Assembly (NCBI RefSeq): GCF_018613725.1
Contig: NZ_JAGGPS010000004.1
Location: forward strand, 62,001 to 126,000
Direction of reading: 5' to 3'
Length of the DNA stretch: 64,000 bases
Origin: Hymenobacter sp. ISL-91
Lineage (GTDB): Bacteria > Bacteroidota > Bacteroidia > Cytophagales > Hymenobacteraceae
A program made the translations under genes and the position numbers. The notes below the pieces were generated by a model. The model saw only the letters and a program-made list of their open reading frames with translations. It did no database searches and had not been told where the DNA came from. Below are positions 7,905 to 16,626 of this stretch, piece after piece. Position 1 is the stretch's first letter. Every line of letters starts with the position of its first letter.

Positions 7905-8870
7905 TCACTTCTTAGCCTCTTTCTCGCGGTTATCGAGCTTGTCTTTCTCGTAGATGAGCACGCCGTTGCGGTTGTACTCCTTTAGAAGCACCGGCTCCTT
8001 TACCTCGGGCTCGTAACCCGACTCGCCGTAGCCGAACACGTAGTGGCGGCGGTCTTTCAGGTTACGAAAGCCCCAGTAGTTCACCCACTCCCCCACACGC
8101 TTGCCGTTCTCAAACTGGCCTTCCCATTCGCGCTTGCCAGTGGCCAGAAAACGCACATAGTCGCCCTCCATCTGGCCGTTATAATAGGGTACCACTTCTT
8201 TCAGTTGCTTGCGCTCGGCATCGTAGTAGGTTACGTTGGCGTCGCGGGGGAAGCCTCGCTCGTAATGCGTTTTGGCAACCAGGATGTTGTCGGGCGTAAA
8301 CCGTTCCCAGCGCAGGTGGCGGGTACCGTAGGCGAAAAAGCCGGTTTCGATGACCTTGCCGCCGCGCATCTTTTTGTAAGGCCCGTGCATCACCTTATCG
8401 GTAGCGGGGTTTAGCTCACCTGTTGCCTTAAATACCTTGCGCTTACGCGGGTTGTAGTAGTACACCGCCAGCGCCATAGGGTCGGGCTGCCGGAAGGTGC
8501 GCAGGTAGTAAAAGATTTCCACCTCCTGCCGCTTGCCTTTCGGCCCCGACTTGGTGTAGCCCTTTTTAATAGGCTCACTTAGAAAGATATTCTTCTTCTT
8601 TTTAGGCTTGCGCTGAGCGGCTCGTTCCTTGGAACGGGCGGCCCGCTCCTGCTCCTTGGTCAGGGTTACTTGCTTGCCGCCCAGCATTGGGGCCGCGGCT
8701 GTGTCGGCAGTCGTGGTGAGGCTATCAGGAGCAGCGGCAAACTGGCCGGCGGCGTCAGGCTGGCTGCTGAAGGAAACCGTTTTGCGCGTGCAGGAAGCAA
8801 GGGCACCAGCCAGTAGCAGAAACACCGGCAGAAGCAGGGCTGGCAAAGAAGTTAATCGGAACAGACGCAT
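7905..8870 (-). CDS. Lipoprotein with MORN/YwqK-like repeats
   Basis: A 321-residue lipoprotein from the ATG at 8870, chosen because it places a signal peptide and lipobox (LAGALASC, Cys27) at the N-terminus; the frame stays open upstream to 9047 without such features. A basic low-complexity segment (KPKKKK) near residues 85-95 precedes a C-terminal array of short beta-hairpin repeats of the MORN/YwqK type, e.g. GPYKKMRGGKVIETGFFAYG, YYNGQMEGDYVRFLATGKRE and WEGQFENGKRVGEWVNYW. Such repeats occur in many Bacteroidota envelope proteins of unknown function; the antitoxin label often given to YwqK relatives is not supported here, as no toxin gene adjoins. Confidence 0.75.
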   Translation of the reverse strand: MRLFRLTSLPALLLPVFLLLAGALASCTRKTVSFSSQPDAAGQFAAAPDSLTTTADTAAAPMLGGKQVTLTKEQERAARSKERAAQRKPKKKKNIFLSEPIKKGYTKSGPKGKRQEVEIFYYLRTFRQPDPMALAVYYYNPRKRKVFKATGELNPATDKVMHGPYKKMRGGKVIETGFFAYGTRHLRWERFTPDNILVAKTHYERGFPRDANVTYYDAERKQLKEVVPYYNGQMEGDYVRFLATGKREWEGQFENGKRVGEWVNYWGFRNLKDRRHYVFGYGESGYEPEVKEPVLLKEYNRNGVLIYEKDKLDNREKEAKK

Positions 8871-9030
8871 GTGGAAAATCGGGCAGGATTCGTTCGGAGC
8901 CAGAAACGTAAAGATATACGGATTTGGTACCCTCGCTTTTGCGCTACCGGCCATCAGCTTACGGCTGCCGACCCGCAGGTACTTACCACAGCAACGATTC
9001 GCTCTGGGTTCCCTATTGCCTCCCAAACAC

Positions 9031-9062
9031 AAAACCCCGACGACCAAAGCCGCCGGGGTTTT
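9031..9062 (-). terminator. Rho-independent terminator of htpG
   Basis: Arms 9031-9039 and 9054-9062 form a GC-rich 9-bp hairpin (CCCCG/CGGGG core) directly after the htpG stop codon, with T-runs on both sides, so it could work in either direction. Confidence 0.75.
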
Positions 9063-9094
9063 ATACTCCCTATAACTTTATATACCGTCTAAAG

Positions 9095-10939
9095 CTATTC
9101 AGCAGCCAACAAATCGGCACTGCGCTTCACAAAGGCTGTTAGCGCCTCTCCTTTCAGTAGCCCTTGGGCCAGCAAGGCTAAGTCGAAGGCCTGGCGGGCC
9201 AACTGGCTGCCGGCTTCACCGTCGGCACTCAACACGCGCTGGGTAACGGGGTGATTGGCATTTACACTCACGGTGTAGGAGTCAGGCAACGAGCCGAACA
9301 TCTGCATGCCGCCGCCACCGCCGGTGCGCTGCATATCCTTCATGCGGCGCATAAACTCGGGCAGCGTGATGATAACGGGCGCATCCTGGGGAGAAAGCGC
9401 CTCTACCTGCACCTGCATGTGCTCGTTGCTGATAGCCTGCTTGTACACGTCGGTCAGGCGGGTTTTGTCGTCTTCACTGAGCACACTTTCGGGCGCGTCG
9501 TCCTTCTCGATGAGCTTGCCGGTTGTTTCGGCATCTACGCGCTTGAAGGTCGTTTTTTCGAGCTTCTGCTCCAACTGGCCGATGAAGTGCGAATCGAGCG
9601 GGCCATCGAGCACCAGCACATCGTAACCGCGCTCCTGGGCCGCCAGCACGAAGCCGTGCTGCGCCTCGGCGTCGGTGGTGTACAGGATAACCGTCTGCTC
9701 GTTCTTGTCCTTCTGGTTGGCCTGCACGAATTCCTGATACTCGGGCAGCGTGAAAGCCTTGCCGGCTGTGTTTTGCACCAGCACGAAATCCTTGGATTTC
9801 TCGTAGAACTTCTCGTCCGAGAGCATGCCGTACTTCACGAACAAGCCGATATCCGACCACTTCTGCTCGTAGCCTTCCCGGTCTTTGCGGAACAGCTCGG
9901 CCAGCTTGTCGGCTACTTTTTTGGTGATGTACTGGTTGATTTTGCGCACCGCGCCATCGGCCTGCAGGAAGCTGCGGCTCACGTTGAGGGGGATGTCTGG
10001 CGAATCGATGACACCGTGCAGCAGCATCAGGAACTCAGGCACCACGTCCTTCACCTCGTCGGTAATGAACACCTGGCGCGAGTAGAGCTGAATTTTGTTG
10101 CGCTGCAGCTGCAGCTCGTCCTTCACCTTCGGGAAGTACAGAATACCCGTCAGGTTGAACGGGTAGTCGACGTTGAGGTGAATCCAGAACAGGGGCGGCT
10201 CCGAGAACGGGTACAGCTCCTGGTAGAATTTCACGTAGTCCTCGTCGGTGAGGTCGGCGGGCTGCTTGGTCCAGATGGGCTTGGTCTGGTTGATGACCTC
10301 ACCCTCGAACTCGATTTCGATGGGCAGGAACTTGCAGTACTTGGTAAGAATGCCCTTCAGGCGGGCTTCCTCCAAAAACTCGTCCGAATCGTCGGCTACG
10401 TGCAGTACCACGTCGGTGCCGCGCTCGGCCTTGGCGTGCTCACCCTCGGTTTCTTCGAGCGTAAACTCAGTGCTGCCGTCGCAGGTCCAGTGGGCCGTGG
10501 CGGTGTCGTCTTTATATGATTTCGACCAAATTTCTACCTCCTTGGCCACCATAAAAGCCGAGTAGAAACCGAGACCAAACTGACCGATAATCTGGTCTTT
10601 TGCCTGCGCATCCGTCTCCTTGTATTTCTCCACAAACTCGGTGGCACCCGAGAAGGCAATCTGGTTGATGTACTTCTTAATTTCTTCGGCCGTCATGCCC
10701 AGACCGCGGTCAGAAACTGTGATTTTGCGGGCTTCTTTGTCAACGGTTACGCGCACTTTCAGCTCGCCCAGCTCCCCTTTATACTCGCCCTGGCGGGCCA
10801 GGCTCTGGAGCTTCTGGGTGGCATCAACGGCGTTGCTAACCAGCTCGCGCAGGAATATCTCGTGGTCGGAGTAGAGAAATTTCTTGATGATAGGAAAGAT
10901 GTTCTCGGTGTGAATCGAGATGCTGCCTTTCTCTTGCAT
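9095..10939 (-). CDS. htpG: Molecular chaperone HtpG (Hsp90)
   Basis: A 614-residue Hsp90 family ATPase, normal bacterial length. The start at 10939 (MQEKGSISIHTENIFPIIKK) is preferred over the upstream in-frame codon at 11026. The N-terminal GHKL ATP-binding domain shows ELVSNAVDATQKL, VSDRGLGMTAEEI and IGQFGLGFYSAFMVA; the middle domain has the PLFWIHLNVDYPF and YSRQVFITDE blocks and the conserved catalytic-loop region NVSRSFLQADGAVRKI. The C-terminal dimerisation domain is complete. It acts in the cytosol in late folding of client proteins, often with DnaK. The gene is monocistronic, with a terminator at 9031-9062. Confidence 0.97.
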   Translation of the reverse strand: MQEKGSISIHTENIFPIIKKFLYSDHEIFLRELVSNAVDATQKLQSLARQGEYKGELGELKVRVTVDKEARKITVSDRGLGMTAEEIKKYINQIAFSGATEFVEKYKETDAQAKDQIIGQFGLGFYSAFMVAKEVEIWSKSYKDDTATAHWTCDGSTEFTLEETEGEHAKAERGTDVVLHVADDSDEFLEEARLKGILTKYCKFLPIEIEFEGEVINQTKPIWTKQPADLTDEDYVKFYQELYPFSEPPLFWIHLNVDYPFNLTGILYFPKVKDELQLQRNKIQLYSRQVFITDEVKDVVPEFLMLLHGVIDSPDIPLNVSRSFLQADGAVRKINQYITKKVADKLAELFRKDREGYEQKWSDIGLFVKYGMLSDEKFYEKSKDFVLVQNTAGKAFTLPEYQEFVQANQKDKNEQTVILYTTDAEAQHGFVLAAQERGYDVLVLDGPLDSHFIGQLEQKLEKTTFKRVDAETTGKLIEKDDAPESVLSEDDKTRLTDVYKQAISNEHMQVQVEALSPQDAPVIITLPEFMRRMKDMQRTGGGGGMQMFGSLPDSYTVSVNANHPVTQRVLSADGEAGSQLARQAFDLALLAQGLLKGEALTAFVKRSADLLAAE

Positions 10940-11052
10940 AACAGAATCAGAAAAGGTGAGTGAAAACAGAAACCGGCCGTTTTGCCAGCCCATAGGGCCG
11001 GCAACGACGCAGGAATCCGAATTCAAACCTTGTTCCAGTCTCCTCCCGGCTG

Positions 11053-11541
11053 TCAGTTTGACAGCGGCCGGTGCTGCTCGATCCGGCCCCCACCCCTGCC
11101 CAGGTGGCCGGCGCCGGATTGCCGGAGCCAGTCGAGGGCCATGGCGGCATCATCGAACACCTGCACTTCGTAGGCAGGGGCCAGGCAACTTGTAGCGGCG
11201 AGCAGAGCCTCATGCTGCCAATCTGCTTTAAATACCAGTGCTAAGTGCTGCAGAGGCAACGCGGCCAGCTTCACCAGCAAATGGTATTCCGTCTGCGAAT
11301 GCCCCATCGACGACAGATCGGGCATATACTGTAAATCCAAGAGGCAGGCGCGCACCGGCGGACGGGCGGCAGCGTCCAGGAGGCTTTGAAGAGCGGACGG
11401 AGCGCGGTGAGGATGCGCTAAAAACTGCCACTGCGCATGCAATAGTGTATCATTCCGTTCGTATCTGACTACTAACGGGCTTCCCAGAGTTTCAACTTCC
11501 ATTACTTCCGCACGAGTAAACGTCTCTCCAACAACACGCAT
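11053..11541 (-). CDS. Hypothetical protein, possibly STAS-like
   Basis: Unknown cytosolic protein of 162 residues from the ATG at 11541; an in-frame GTG at 11574 would add 11. The pattern of an N-terminal strand pair, then LDAAARPPVRACLLDLQYMP, LLVKLAALPLQHLALVFK and VQVFDDAAMALDWLRQ, alternates strands and helices and resembles small STAS/SpoIIAA-like proteins found in Hymenobacter-type genomes, but I cannot assign it. The C-terminal Gly/Arg-rich tail looks disordered. It stands alone between htpG and a divergent receptor locus. Confidence 0.5.
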   Translation of the reverse strand: MRVVGETFTRAEVMEVETLGSPLVVRYERNDTLLHAQWQFLAHPHRAPSALQSLLDAAARPPVRACLLDLQYMPDLSSMGHSQTEYHLLVKLAALPLQHLALVFKADWQHEALLAATSCLAPAYEVQVFDDAAMALDWLRQSGAGHLGRGGGRIEQHRPLSN

Positions 11542-11788
11542 ATTAAATACCGGATGCAATATTACGGCTGGCACATCATACTACAAATACAAATTTTTGA
11601 TAACCCTTCTATTTCAATAAAATACAACTATTCCCATTACCAACTAGCGGTACCAAGCGTTATGATGTGCAAGCTATACTGGGCATAATCCATTTATTGC
11701 CATTTTACTTCTTCCCGGCCCGGCCACACCCGAAGCGAAAGAGGTTGGGTATTTTGCCGTACATTTATTCCTCGCCTCGTCACTATCC

Positions 11789-12127
11789 ATGCGCGCTATT
11801 CGGTCCCGGCTGGCTATAGTACTGCTCCTGTGCTTTGCACGGGTACTGGTACCCGATGCCTGGATTCTGGCGTTGCACGAGCATCAGCACACGGTAGACG
11901 CTGTGCCGGAAACGGCCCTTGGCACTCACCAGGCCGACATTGTCAGCAGCCAGCACCAGCACTGTCCGGTCGACCATTTTTTCAATGCGGCCTTTCAGCC
12001 CCCGGCTCCGCTGGTGCTGCCGGCTCCGCCCGTAGCGTACCAACTGCCCCACTCGGTGGTCGCCGCTTCGGTGTGGCACTCGGCCGTTCGTGCCACGGCC
12101 GATCTGCGCGGCCCGCCTGCGGCTTAG
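11789..12127 (+). CDS. His-rich exported small protein upstream of a TonB receptor
   Basis: A 112-residue protein with a hydrophobic N-terminal segment (residues 8-28, AIVLLLCFARVLVPDAW), then a His-rich stretch with LHEHQHTVD, THQAD and SSQHQHCPVDHFF, and a Pro/Ala-rich C-terminus. The His/Cys clusters could bind a transition metal. It is 253 bp upstream of a TonB-dependent receptor on the same strand, and such small His-rich proteins are often linked to copper/zinc/cobalt receptor genes. Function is inferred from composition and context. The gap to the receptor holds no other gene I can support. Confidence 0.5.
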   Translation: MRAIRSRLAIVLLLCFARVLVPDAWILALHEHQHTVDAVPETALGTHQADIVSSQHQHCPVDHFFNAAFQPPAPLVLPAPPVAYQLPHSVVAASVWHSAVRATADLRGPPAA

Positions 12128-12380
12128 TACTTCGCATAAGCTATGCTGCCCTGCTGCCTGCAGGAACCCGGTGAGGGCTTGTTCGGGCGGTGGTTGCTGT
12201 AGCGTAATCGGACCTCCTTGGCGGCGTTGTGGCTGCGCAGGTCCATTCTTTCATTTTCCTGGTTAAGGCGACTGGCCCTTCCCGGCCAATGGTAACCTGC
12301 CTGTTTTCGGCCGATTACGGCGTCGGGCTGAGGCAACCACGGTATTGTTGGCTGCCAAGCCTTTCCTATCTCCGCTTTCT

Positions 12381-14834
12381 ATGCTTCGCTTTTTTATCAC
12401 GACGGGCTTCGCGCTCGGCACAGGCCTGGCGGTGGCCCAAACCGCCAGCCAGACGCCGGCCGCAATGCGCGCCACGACCACTGCGCCTGTAACCGGCCGC
12501 GTTACCGATGCAGCTACCGGCCAGGCTATGCCCGGGGCCACGGTGTACTTCCCCGACCTGCGGCAGGCAACCGCCACCGACGAAAACGGGCAATTCAGTT
12601 TCGCTGACCTACCCCGCGGGCGGTTTCTGATGCAAGTACGTTTTGTGGGCTACTCGACGGTGGCCCGCAACGTGGATACGGGCACGAGTACTCCTATTGA
12701 CGTGGTGCTGGAGCCCACGGCTACCGAAATCGGACAAGTAGTGGTAACAGGCGTGTCGGCGAGTACCGAACTGCGCCGTTCACCTGTGCCTACCACCGTA
12801 ATCGGGCAGGCCCAACTGCAACAGACTTCGGCTACCAACGCCGTAGACGCGCTGGCCCATGTGCCCGGCCTGAGCCAGATTACTACCGGTGCAGCCATCA
12901 GCAAGCCCGTTATCCGGGGGCTGGGGGCCAACCGCGTCATCACGCTAAACAACGGCGCCAAGCAGGAAGGCCAGCAATGGGGCGATGAGCACGGCATCGA
13001 AATCGACGAGTTCAGCATTGACCGGGCCGAGATTATTAAGGGGCCGGGCTCGTTGCTGTATGGCTCCGACGGGCTGGCGGGCGTCATTAACTTCCTGCCG
13101 CCCGAACCGGTAGCCGAGGGCCGGGTACTGGGCGCAGTGGCCGCTACCTACCAGACCAACAACCAGCAGCAAGGCTACTCGCTCTGGAATGCGGGCAACC
13201 TGGGCGGCCTGAACTGGCAGCTGCGCGGCTCGGGCAAGCTGGCCGGCAATTACCGTAATGAACGCGACGGCCGGGTGTACAACTCGGGGGCGCGGGAGCT
13301 GAACGGTAGCGGCTACGTGGGCGTGAACAAAGGCTGGGGCTACTCGCACCTCACCTTCAACTCCTTCAACCAGCAGCTGGGCCTGATTGAGGGCGCCCGC
13401 GACTCGCTGACGGGCCGGTTTCTGAAGAGCGTGCCCACGCTGGCCGGCGACGTGGCCGATGTGCCGGTAACCCGCGCCGACCTGCGCGGCTACGGTCTGG
13501 CTGTCCCCCGCCAGCAAATCAACCACCTGCGCATCGGCACCGATAATAGCTTTATTCTGGGCCGGCACCGCCTCACGGCCAACCTGGGCTGGCAGCAGAA
13601 CCTGCGCCGCGAGTTTGGCAACCCCGCTGACGCAGATGAAAACTCGCTTTTCTTTCAGCTGCACACCGTAGATTACGCGCTGCGTTGGTTTCTGCCCGAA
13701 GCAAACGGCTGGAACACCACGTTTGGCGTGAGTGGCATGCAGCAGGAAAACCAGAACAAGGGTGTCGAGTTCCTGATTCCGGCTTACCGGTTGCTTGATG
13801 GCGGCGTGTTCGGAGTAACCAAAAAGACCGTTGGCCGGCTCGATGTGAGTGGGGGCCTGCGCTACGATGTACGCCGCATAAAGGCCGATGCCCTGTACTT
13901 GAATGCCGATGAACAGCCGGTGCCGGCCGGCCTGGGCGACACCAAGTTCGGGGGCTTCACGAGTACCTTTCGCAACGTGAGCGGCAGCCTGGGCGCGGCC
14001 TACTCGCTGGGCGAAAACCTGGTGCTTAAGGCCAACGCGGCCCGGGGCTTCCGGGCACCCAACATTGCCGAATTGGGCTCAAACGGCAAGCACGAGGGCA
14101 CGGTGCGCTACGAAATCGGGGAGCCGGACCTGAAGGCCGAAACCAGCTTCCAGCTCGATGGCGGCCTGGCTTTCACCTCCGAGCATATCGATTTATCGGT
14201 CGATGCGTTCCGCAACCGCATCAGCAACTACATTTTCCCGCGGGTGCTGGGAGCAGCTGGCGGCGGCGACTCGCTGTCGGTGGAAGGCGACCAGGTGTTC
14301 CGGTACGGGCAGGGCGACGCGCGGCTGGCGGGTGGCGAAATCAGCCTCGACCTCCACCCGCACCCGCTCGACTGGTTGCACTTCGAAAACTCGTTTTCGA
14401 TGGTGCGGGCCGTACAGCTCAACCAGCCCGCAGGCCAGCGCAACCTGCCCTTCATTCCGGCCGACCGGTTTCAGTCGGAGCTGCGGGTGAACTTTGCGAA
14501 AGTGAGCCGCTCGCGGCTGCGCAACCTGTACGCCCGCACGGCGCTGGAGCACAACTTCGCCCAGAACCGCGTTTTCTCAGCCTTCGAAACCGAAACCCGC
14601 ACGCCCGGCTATACGCTGGTAAACCTGGGCCTGGGCTCCGACGTGGTATCGGCCAAAGACCGTACGCTGTTCTCGCTCTACCTCACGCTTAACAACGTGT
14701 TCGACGTGGCCTACCAGAATCACCTAAGCCGCCTTAAGTACACCGATGTAAACTACGCCACCGGCCGGCAGGGCGTGTTCAATATGGGCCGCAACCTGAG
14801 CGTGAAGCTCATCGTGCCGCTGTCGTTTAAGTAG
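12381..14834 (+). CDS. TonB-dependent receptor, probable metal uptake
   Basis: An 817-residue outer-membrane receptor. The start at 12381 gives a signal peptide (MLRFFITTGFALGTGLAVAQ); the open frame begins upstream at 12345. A carboxypeptidase-regulatory-like domain follows (GRVTDAATGQAMPGATVYF, residues ~40-120), then the plug domain with VPTTVIGQAQLQQTSATNAV, RGLGANRVITLNNG, QQWGDEHGIEIDEF and IIKGPGSLLYGSDGLAGVIN, and a 22-strand-type barrel ending in LSVKLIVPLSFK. The QWGDEHG segment resembles Bacteroidota relatives of zinc/copper receptors; with the His-rich neighbour this suggests a metal substrate, an inference. It probably works with TonB-ExbBD elsewhere. A terminator follows at 14879. 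Confidence 0.88.
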   Translation: MLRFFITTGFALGTGLAVAQTASQTPAAMRATTTAPVTGRVTDAATGQAMPGATVYFPDLRQATATDENGQFSFADLPRGRFLMQVRFVGYSTVARNVDTGTSTPIDVVLEPTATEIGQVVVTGVSASTELRRSPVPTTVIGQAQLQQTSATNAVDALAHVPGLSQITTGAAISKPVIRGLGANRVITLNNGAKQEGQQWGDEHGIEIDEFSIDRAEIIKGPGSLLYGSDGLAGVINFLPPEPVAEGRVLGAVAATYQTNNQQQGYSLWNAGNLGGLNWQLRGSGKLAGNYRNERDGRVYNSGARELNGSGYVGVNKGWGYSHLTFNSFNQQLGLIEGARDSLTGRFLKSVPTLAGDVADVPVTRADLRGYGLAVPRQQINHLRIGTDNSFILGRHRLTANLGWQQNLRREFGNPADADENSLFFQLHTVDYALRWFLPEANGWNTTFGVSGMQQENQNKGVEFLIPAYRLLDGGVFGVTKKTVGRLDVSGGLRYDVRRIKADALYLNADEQPVPAGLGDTKFGGFTSTFRNVSGSLGAAYSLGENLVLKANAARGFRAPNIAELGSNGKHEGTVRYEIGEPDLKAETSFQLDGGLAFTSEHIDLSVDAFRNRISNYIFPRVLGAAGGGDSLSVEGDQVFRYGQGDARLAGGEISLDLHPHPLDWLHFENSFSMVRAVQLNQPAGQRNLPFIPADRFQSELRVNFAKVSRSRLRNLYARTALEHNFAQNRVFSAFETETRTPGYTLVNLGLGSDVVSAKDRTLFSLYLTLNNVFDVAYQNHLSRLKYTDVNYATGRQGVFNMGRNLSVKLIVPLSFK

Positions 14835-14878
14835 GCCGGGGCTCCTGCGGCTGGGCTTGCGGGGGATTCGAGATGCGA

Positions 14879-14904
14879 AACTCCGGCCACTGGCCGGAGT
14901 TTTT
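14879..14904 (+). terminator. Rho-independent terminator after the TonB receptor
   Basis: Arms 14879-14889 and 14891-14901 pair perfectly over 11 bp (core CTCCGGCCA/TGGCCGGAG) and run into five Ts. It ends the receptor transcript 45 bp after the stop. Confidence 0.8.
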
Positions 14905-14944
14905 GCGTATCAGCAGTTCCTCTTTTCTTTTCAACCTGCATCCT

Positions 14945-15394
14945 ATGGCCGCCAAACCGACCAAGAACACGCTCATGTTTTACCCCTGGCACCACTTTGT
15001 GCTGCTGCCGGCGGCCCTGATTCTGGCCATTTACGGCGTGCGGCGCTACCTCGATGTGGCCGGCGACGACTCGGAAATTTCGCGCCTCTGGTTTACGGTA
15101 GCCGCACTGGCCGTGGTGGGCCTTGGGGTGTTGCTGATGCTGCGCCAGCACTACGCCCTCACGCTGCAGGACCGGCTGCTGCGCCTGGAAGTGCGCCAGC
15201 GCTACTTCGAGGTAACCGGCCAGAGCCTGCGCCCGCTCGAAGGCCAGTTGAAACTCGGCCAGATTCTGGCCCTGCGCTTTGCCGGCGACGCCGAGCTGGC
15301 GGAACTCACCCAGGCGGCCATCCGCGAAAACCTGTCATCGAAAGACATTCAGGCCCGCATTCAGGATTTCCACTTCGACGATATGCGGGTTTGA
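14945..15394 (+). CDS. DUF6526 family membrane protein
   Basis: A 149-residue protein from the ATG at 14945 (MAAKPTKNTLMFYPWHHF). Two membrane helices, FVLLPAALILAIYGVR and LWFTVAALAVVGLGVLLML, are followed by a cytosolic helical tail with RQHYALTLQDRLLRLEVRQR and LALRFAGDAELAELTQAA. The pattern of two helices, RxRY and the segment LRFAGDAEL fits DUF6526, a Bacteroidota/Firmicutes family of unknown function. It starts 41 bp after the receptor terminator, so it likely has its own promoter. Confidence 0.7.
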   Translation: MAAKPTKNTLMFYPWHHFVLLPAALILAIYGVRRYLDVAGDDSEISRLWFTVAALAVVGLGVLLMLRQHYALTLQDRLLRLEVRQRYFEVTGQSLRPLEGQLKLGQILALRFAGDAELAELTQAAIRENLSSKDIQARIQDFHFDDMRV

Positions 15395-15426
15395 TGAGTG
15401 AGTAGTCGGAGTGGTTCTTGCCCTCC

Positions 15427-15434
15427 TAACTTTG
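15427..15434 (+). promoter_or_regulatory. Candidate -7 element before the DUF4286 gene
   Basis: TAACTTTG matches the Bacteroidota -7 consensus TAnnTTTG exactly, 56 nt upstream of the ATG at 15491. No clear -33 element is seen. Confidence 0.4.
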
Positions 15435-15490
15435 CACCGCAAGGCAACTACCCCACTGAGGTCTTAGCCATTTACCCCAACCATCCCTTT

Positions 15491-15790
15491 ATGATTCTTT
15501 ACAACGTAACGACCAGCCTCGACCCGGAAATTGCCGAGCAGTGGCTGGCCTATATGCAGAACACGCACATGCCGGAGGTAATGGCCACTGGTTTTTTCCT
15601 CAAAAGCCAACTCTGCCGCATGCTCGACGAGGAAGAAGGCGGTATCACCTACGCCTCGCAGTACTACGCCGTGAGCCTGGAGCAGCTTGAAGCTTACCAG
15701 GAATTGGCTGCCCCTGCCCTTCGCGCCGATATGGACAAGCACTTTGGTGGCCGCTACGCTTCGTTCCGCACGATGCTGGAGGTGCTATAA
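15491..15790 (+). CDS. DUF4286 family protein
   Basis: A 99-residue cytosolic protein from the ATG at 15491 (MILYNVTTSLDPEIAEQWL); the frame is open upstream to 15398, but homologues begin at this Met, and a candidate promoter lies just before it. The segments MILYNVT, WLAYMQNTHMPEVMATG and SQYYAVSLEQLEAYQ, and a terminal FGGRYASFRTMLEVL fit DUF4286, a small ferredoxin-like family common in Bacteroidota. Its function is unknown; the fold resembles dimeric alpha-beta barrel monooxygenases, but no cofactor site is visible. Confidence 0.8.
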   Translation: MILYNVTTSLDPEIAEQWLAYMQNTHMPEVMATGFFLKSQLCRMLDEEEGGITYASQYYAVSLEQLEAYQELAAPALRADMDKHFGGRYASFRTMLEVL

Positions 15791-15803
15791 TGAACTGCTA
15801 GCA

Positions 15804-15904
15804 GCCCGATGTAGGGGCGGGGCTTGTCCCCGCCCGCCGCTCGCACCGTTTCAGCGGCAATAGTTCAACGGCGGGCGGGGGCAAGCCCCGCCCCTACATC
15901 GGGC
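15804..15904. repeat. Intergenic inverted repeat, GTAGGGGCGGGGC family
   Basis: Arms 15804-15839 and 15869-15904 (36 bp, one mismatch) flank a 29-bp centre. The element fills the gap between the convergent DUF4286 and GNAT genes. Two further copies are at 60178-60317 and 61981-62099, with the same arm core and different centres. Confidence 0.9.
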
Positions 15905-15910
15905 AACACA

Positions 15911-16420
15911 TTACCCAGCCTCCCGCACGGCGACTTCCACGGCTGGGTCGCAGGGGAACTGCTGAATTTGCGCGGCCGTGAGGGTACCGTTGTGCCATTC
16001 GGGGTCGAGGGTAGCGCCCAGCTTCTGGTAGAAACCGATGGCCGGCTCGTTCCACTCTAGTACCTGCCAGCGCAGGCGGTGGGCGCCGCTGTGGCGGGCT
16101 TCGGCCACCACGGCCTCGAACAGCCGCCGGCCCAGGCCGGTGCCGCGCATGGCCTCGGTAACTACCAGGTCTTCCAGAAACAGCATCCGGCCCTTCCAGG
16201 TGGAGTAGGCGGTGTAGTACAGCGCAATGCCCACAATGGGGCCTTCGGGCACTTCCAGGGCCACAAAAAAGCCGAAGATGGGCTCGGGGCCGAACCCGTC
16301 GCGCTGCATATCGGCCAGCGTATTCGTGACCTCCTGCGGGGCCTTTTCGTATTCGGCCAGCTCCTGAATCAGGGCCAGTACCTGCGGCAAATCGGCCTCC
16401 CGGCCCCGGCGAATAAACAT
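15911..16420 (-). CDS. GNAT family N-acetyltransferase
   Basis: A 169-residue acetyltransferase from the ATG at 16420 (MFIRRGREADLPQVLALIQE); the open frame upstream runs through heptamer repeats and is not coding. The acetyl-CoA site is LFLEDLVVTEAMRGTGLGRR with the R/Q-x-x-G-x-G/A signature (RGTGLG), and the C-terminal block WNEPAIGFYQKLGA is typical. Length and motifs resemble spermidine/thialysine N-acetyltransferase-like members (SAT family: LAEYEKAPQEV near residues 20-30, YYTAYSTWKGR). The substrate is likely a small amine, but is not proven. Confidence 0.88.
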   Translation of the reverse strand: MFIRRGREADLPQVLALIQELAEYEKAPQEVTNTLADMQRDGFGPEPIFGFFVALEVPEGPIVGIALYYTAYSTWKGRMLFLEDLVVTEAMRGTGLGRRLFEAVVAEARHSGAHRLRWQVLEWNEPAIGFYQKLGATLDPEWHNGTLTAAQIQQFPCDPAVEVAVREAG

Positions 16421-16430
16421 GGCGGTTTGG

Positions 16431-16472
16431 TGAGTAGTGAGTAGTGAGTAGTGAGTAGTGAGTAGTGAGTAG
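16431..16472. repeat. Heptamer tandem repeat (TGAGTAG)6
   Basis: Six exact copies of TGAGTAG lie 11-52 bp upstream of the GNAT start codon on the minus strand, where it reads CTACTCA. The position is that of a 5' leader or promoter, so copy-number change could alter expression. Confidence 0.85.
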
Positions 16473-16557
16473 GCTACGCGCTTTGAGCTACAGTAGGTGC
16501 TCCCATCAACTTTTCTGTTGGCTTGGCGAGAGATGCTCACCGAGCCTAAAGTAAGCA

Positions 16558-16616
16558 TCCCAAACGCAGAAAGAGCAGCACACCCGGCGGGTATGCTGCT
16601 CTTTCTGCGTTTGGGA
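16558..16616. terminator. Long bidirectional terminator hairpin
   Basis: Arms 16558-16580 and 16594-16616 are a perfect 23-bp inverted repeat with a 13-nt loop. It lies between the stop of the small lipoprotein gene (16627) and the upstream region of the GNAT gene, ending the lipoprotein transcript on the minus strand. Confidence 0.8.
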
Positions 16617-16626
16617 AAACCGCCAG

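Noticed and set aside
7905-8870. YwqK-type antitoxin
   Set aside because: The repeats are generic MORN-like hairpins in a lipoprotein and no toxin gene adjoins.
9251-10519. Long 422-codon open frame opposite htpG
   Set aside because: Antisense shadow of a conserved gene in GC-rich DNA; the translation is compositionally odd (His/Val/Leu rich) and has no domain.
12128-12380. Cobalamin riboswitch or extra gene before the metal-type receptor
   Set aside because: No B12-box-like sequence and no coding frame with supporting features was found.
16431-16472. CRISPR-like repeat
   Set aside because: Contiguous heptamers with no spacers and no cas genes.
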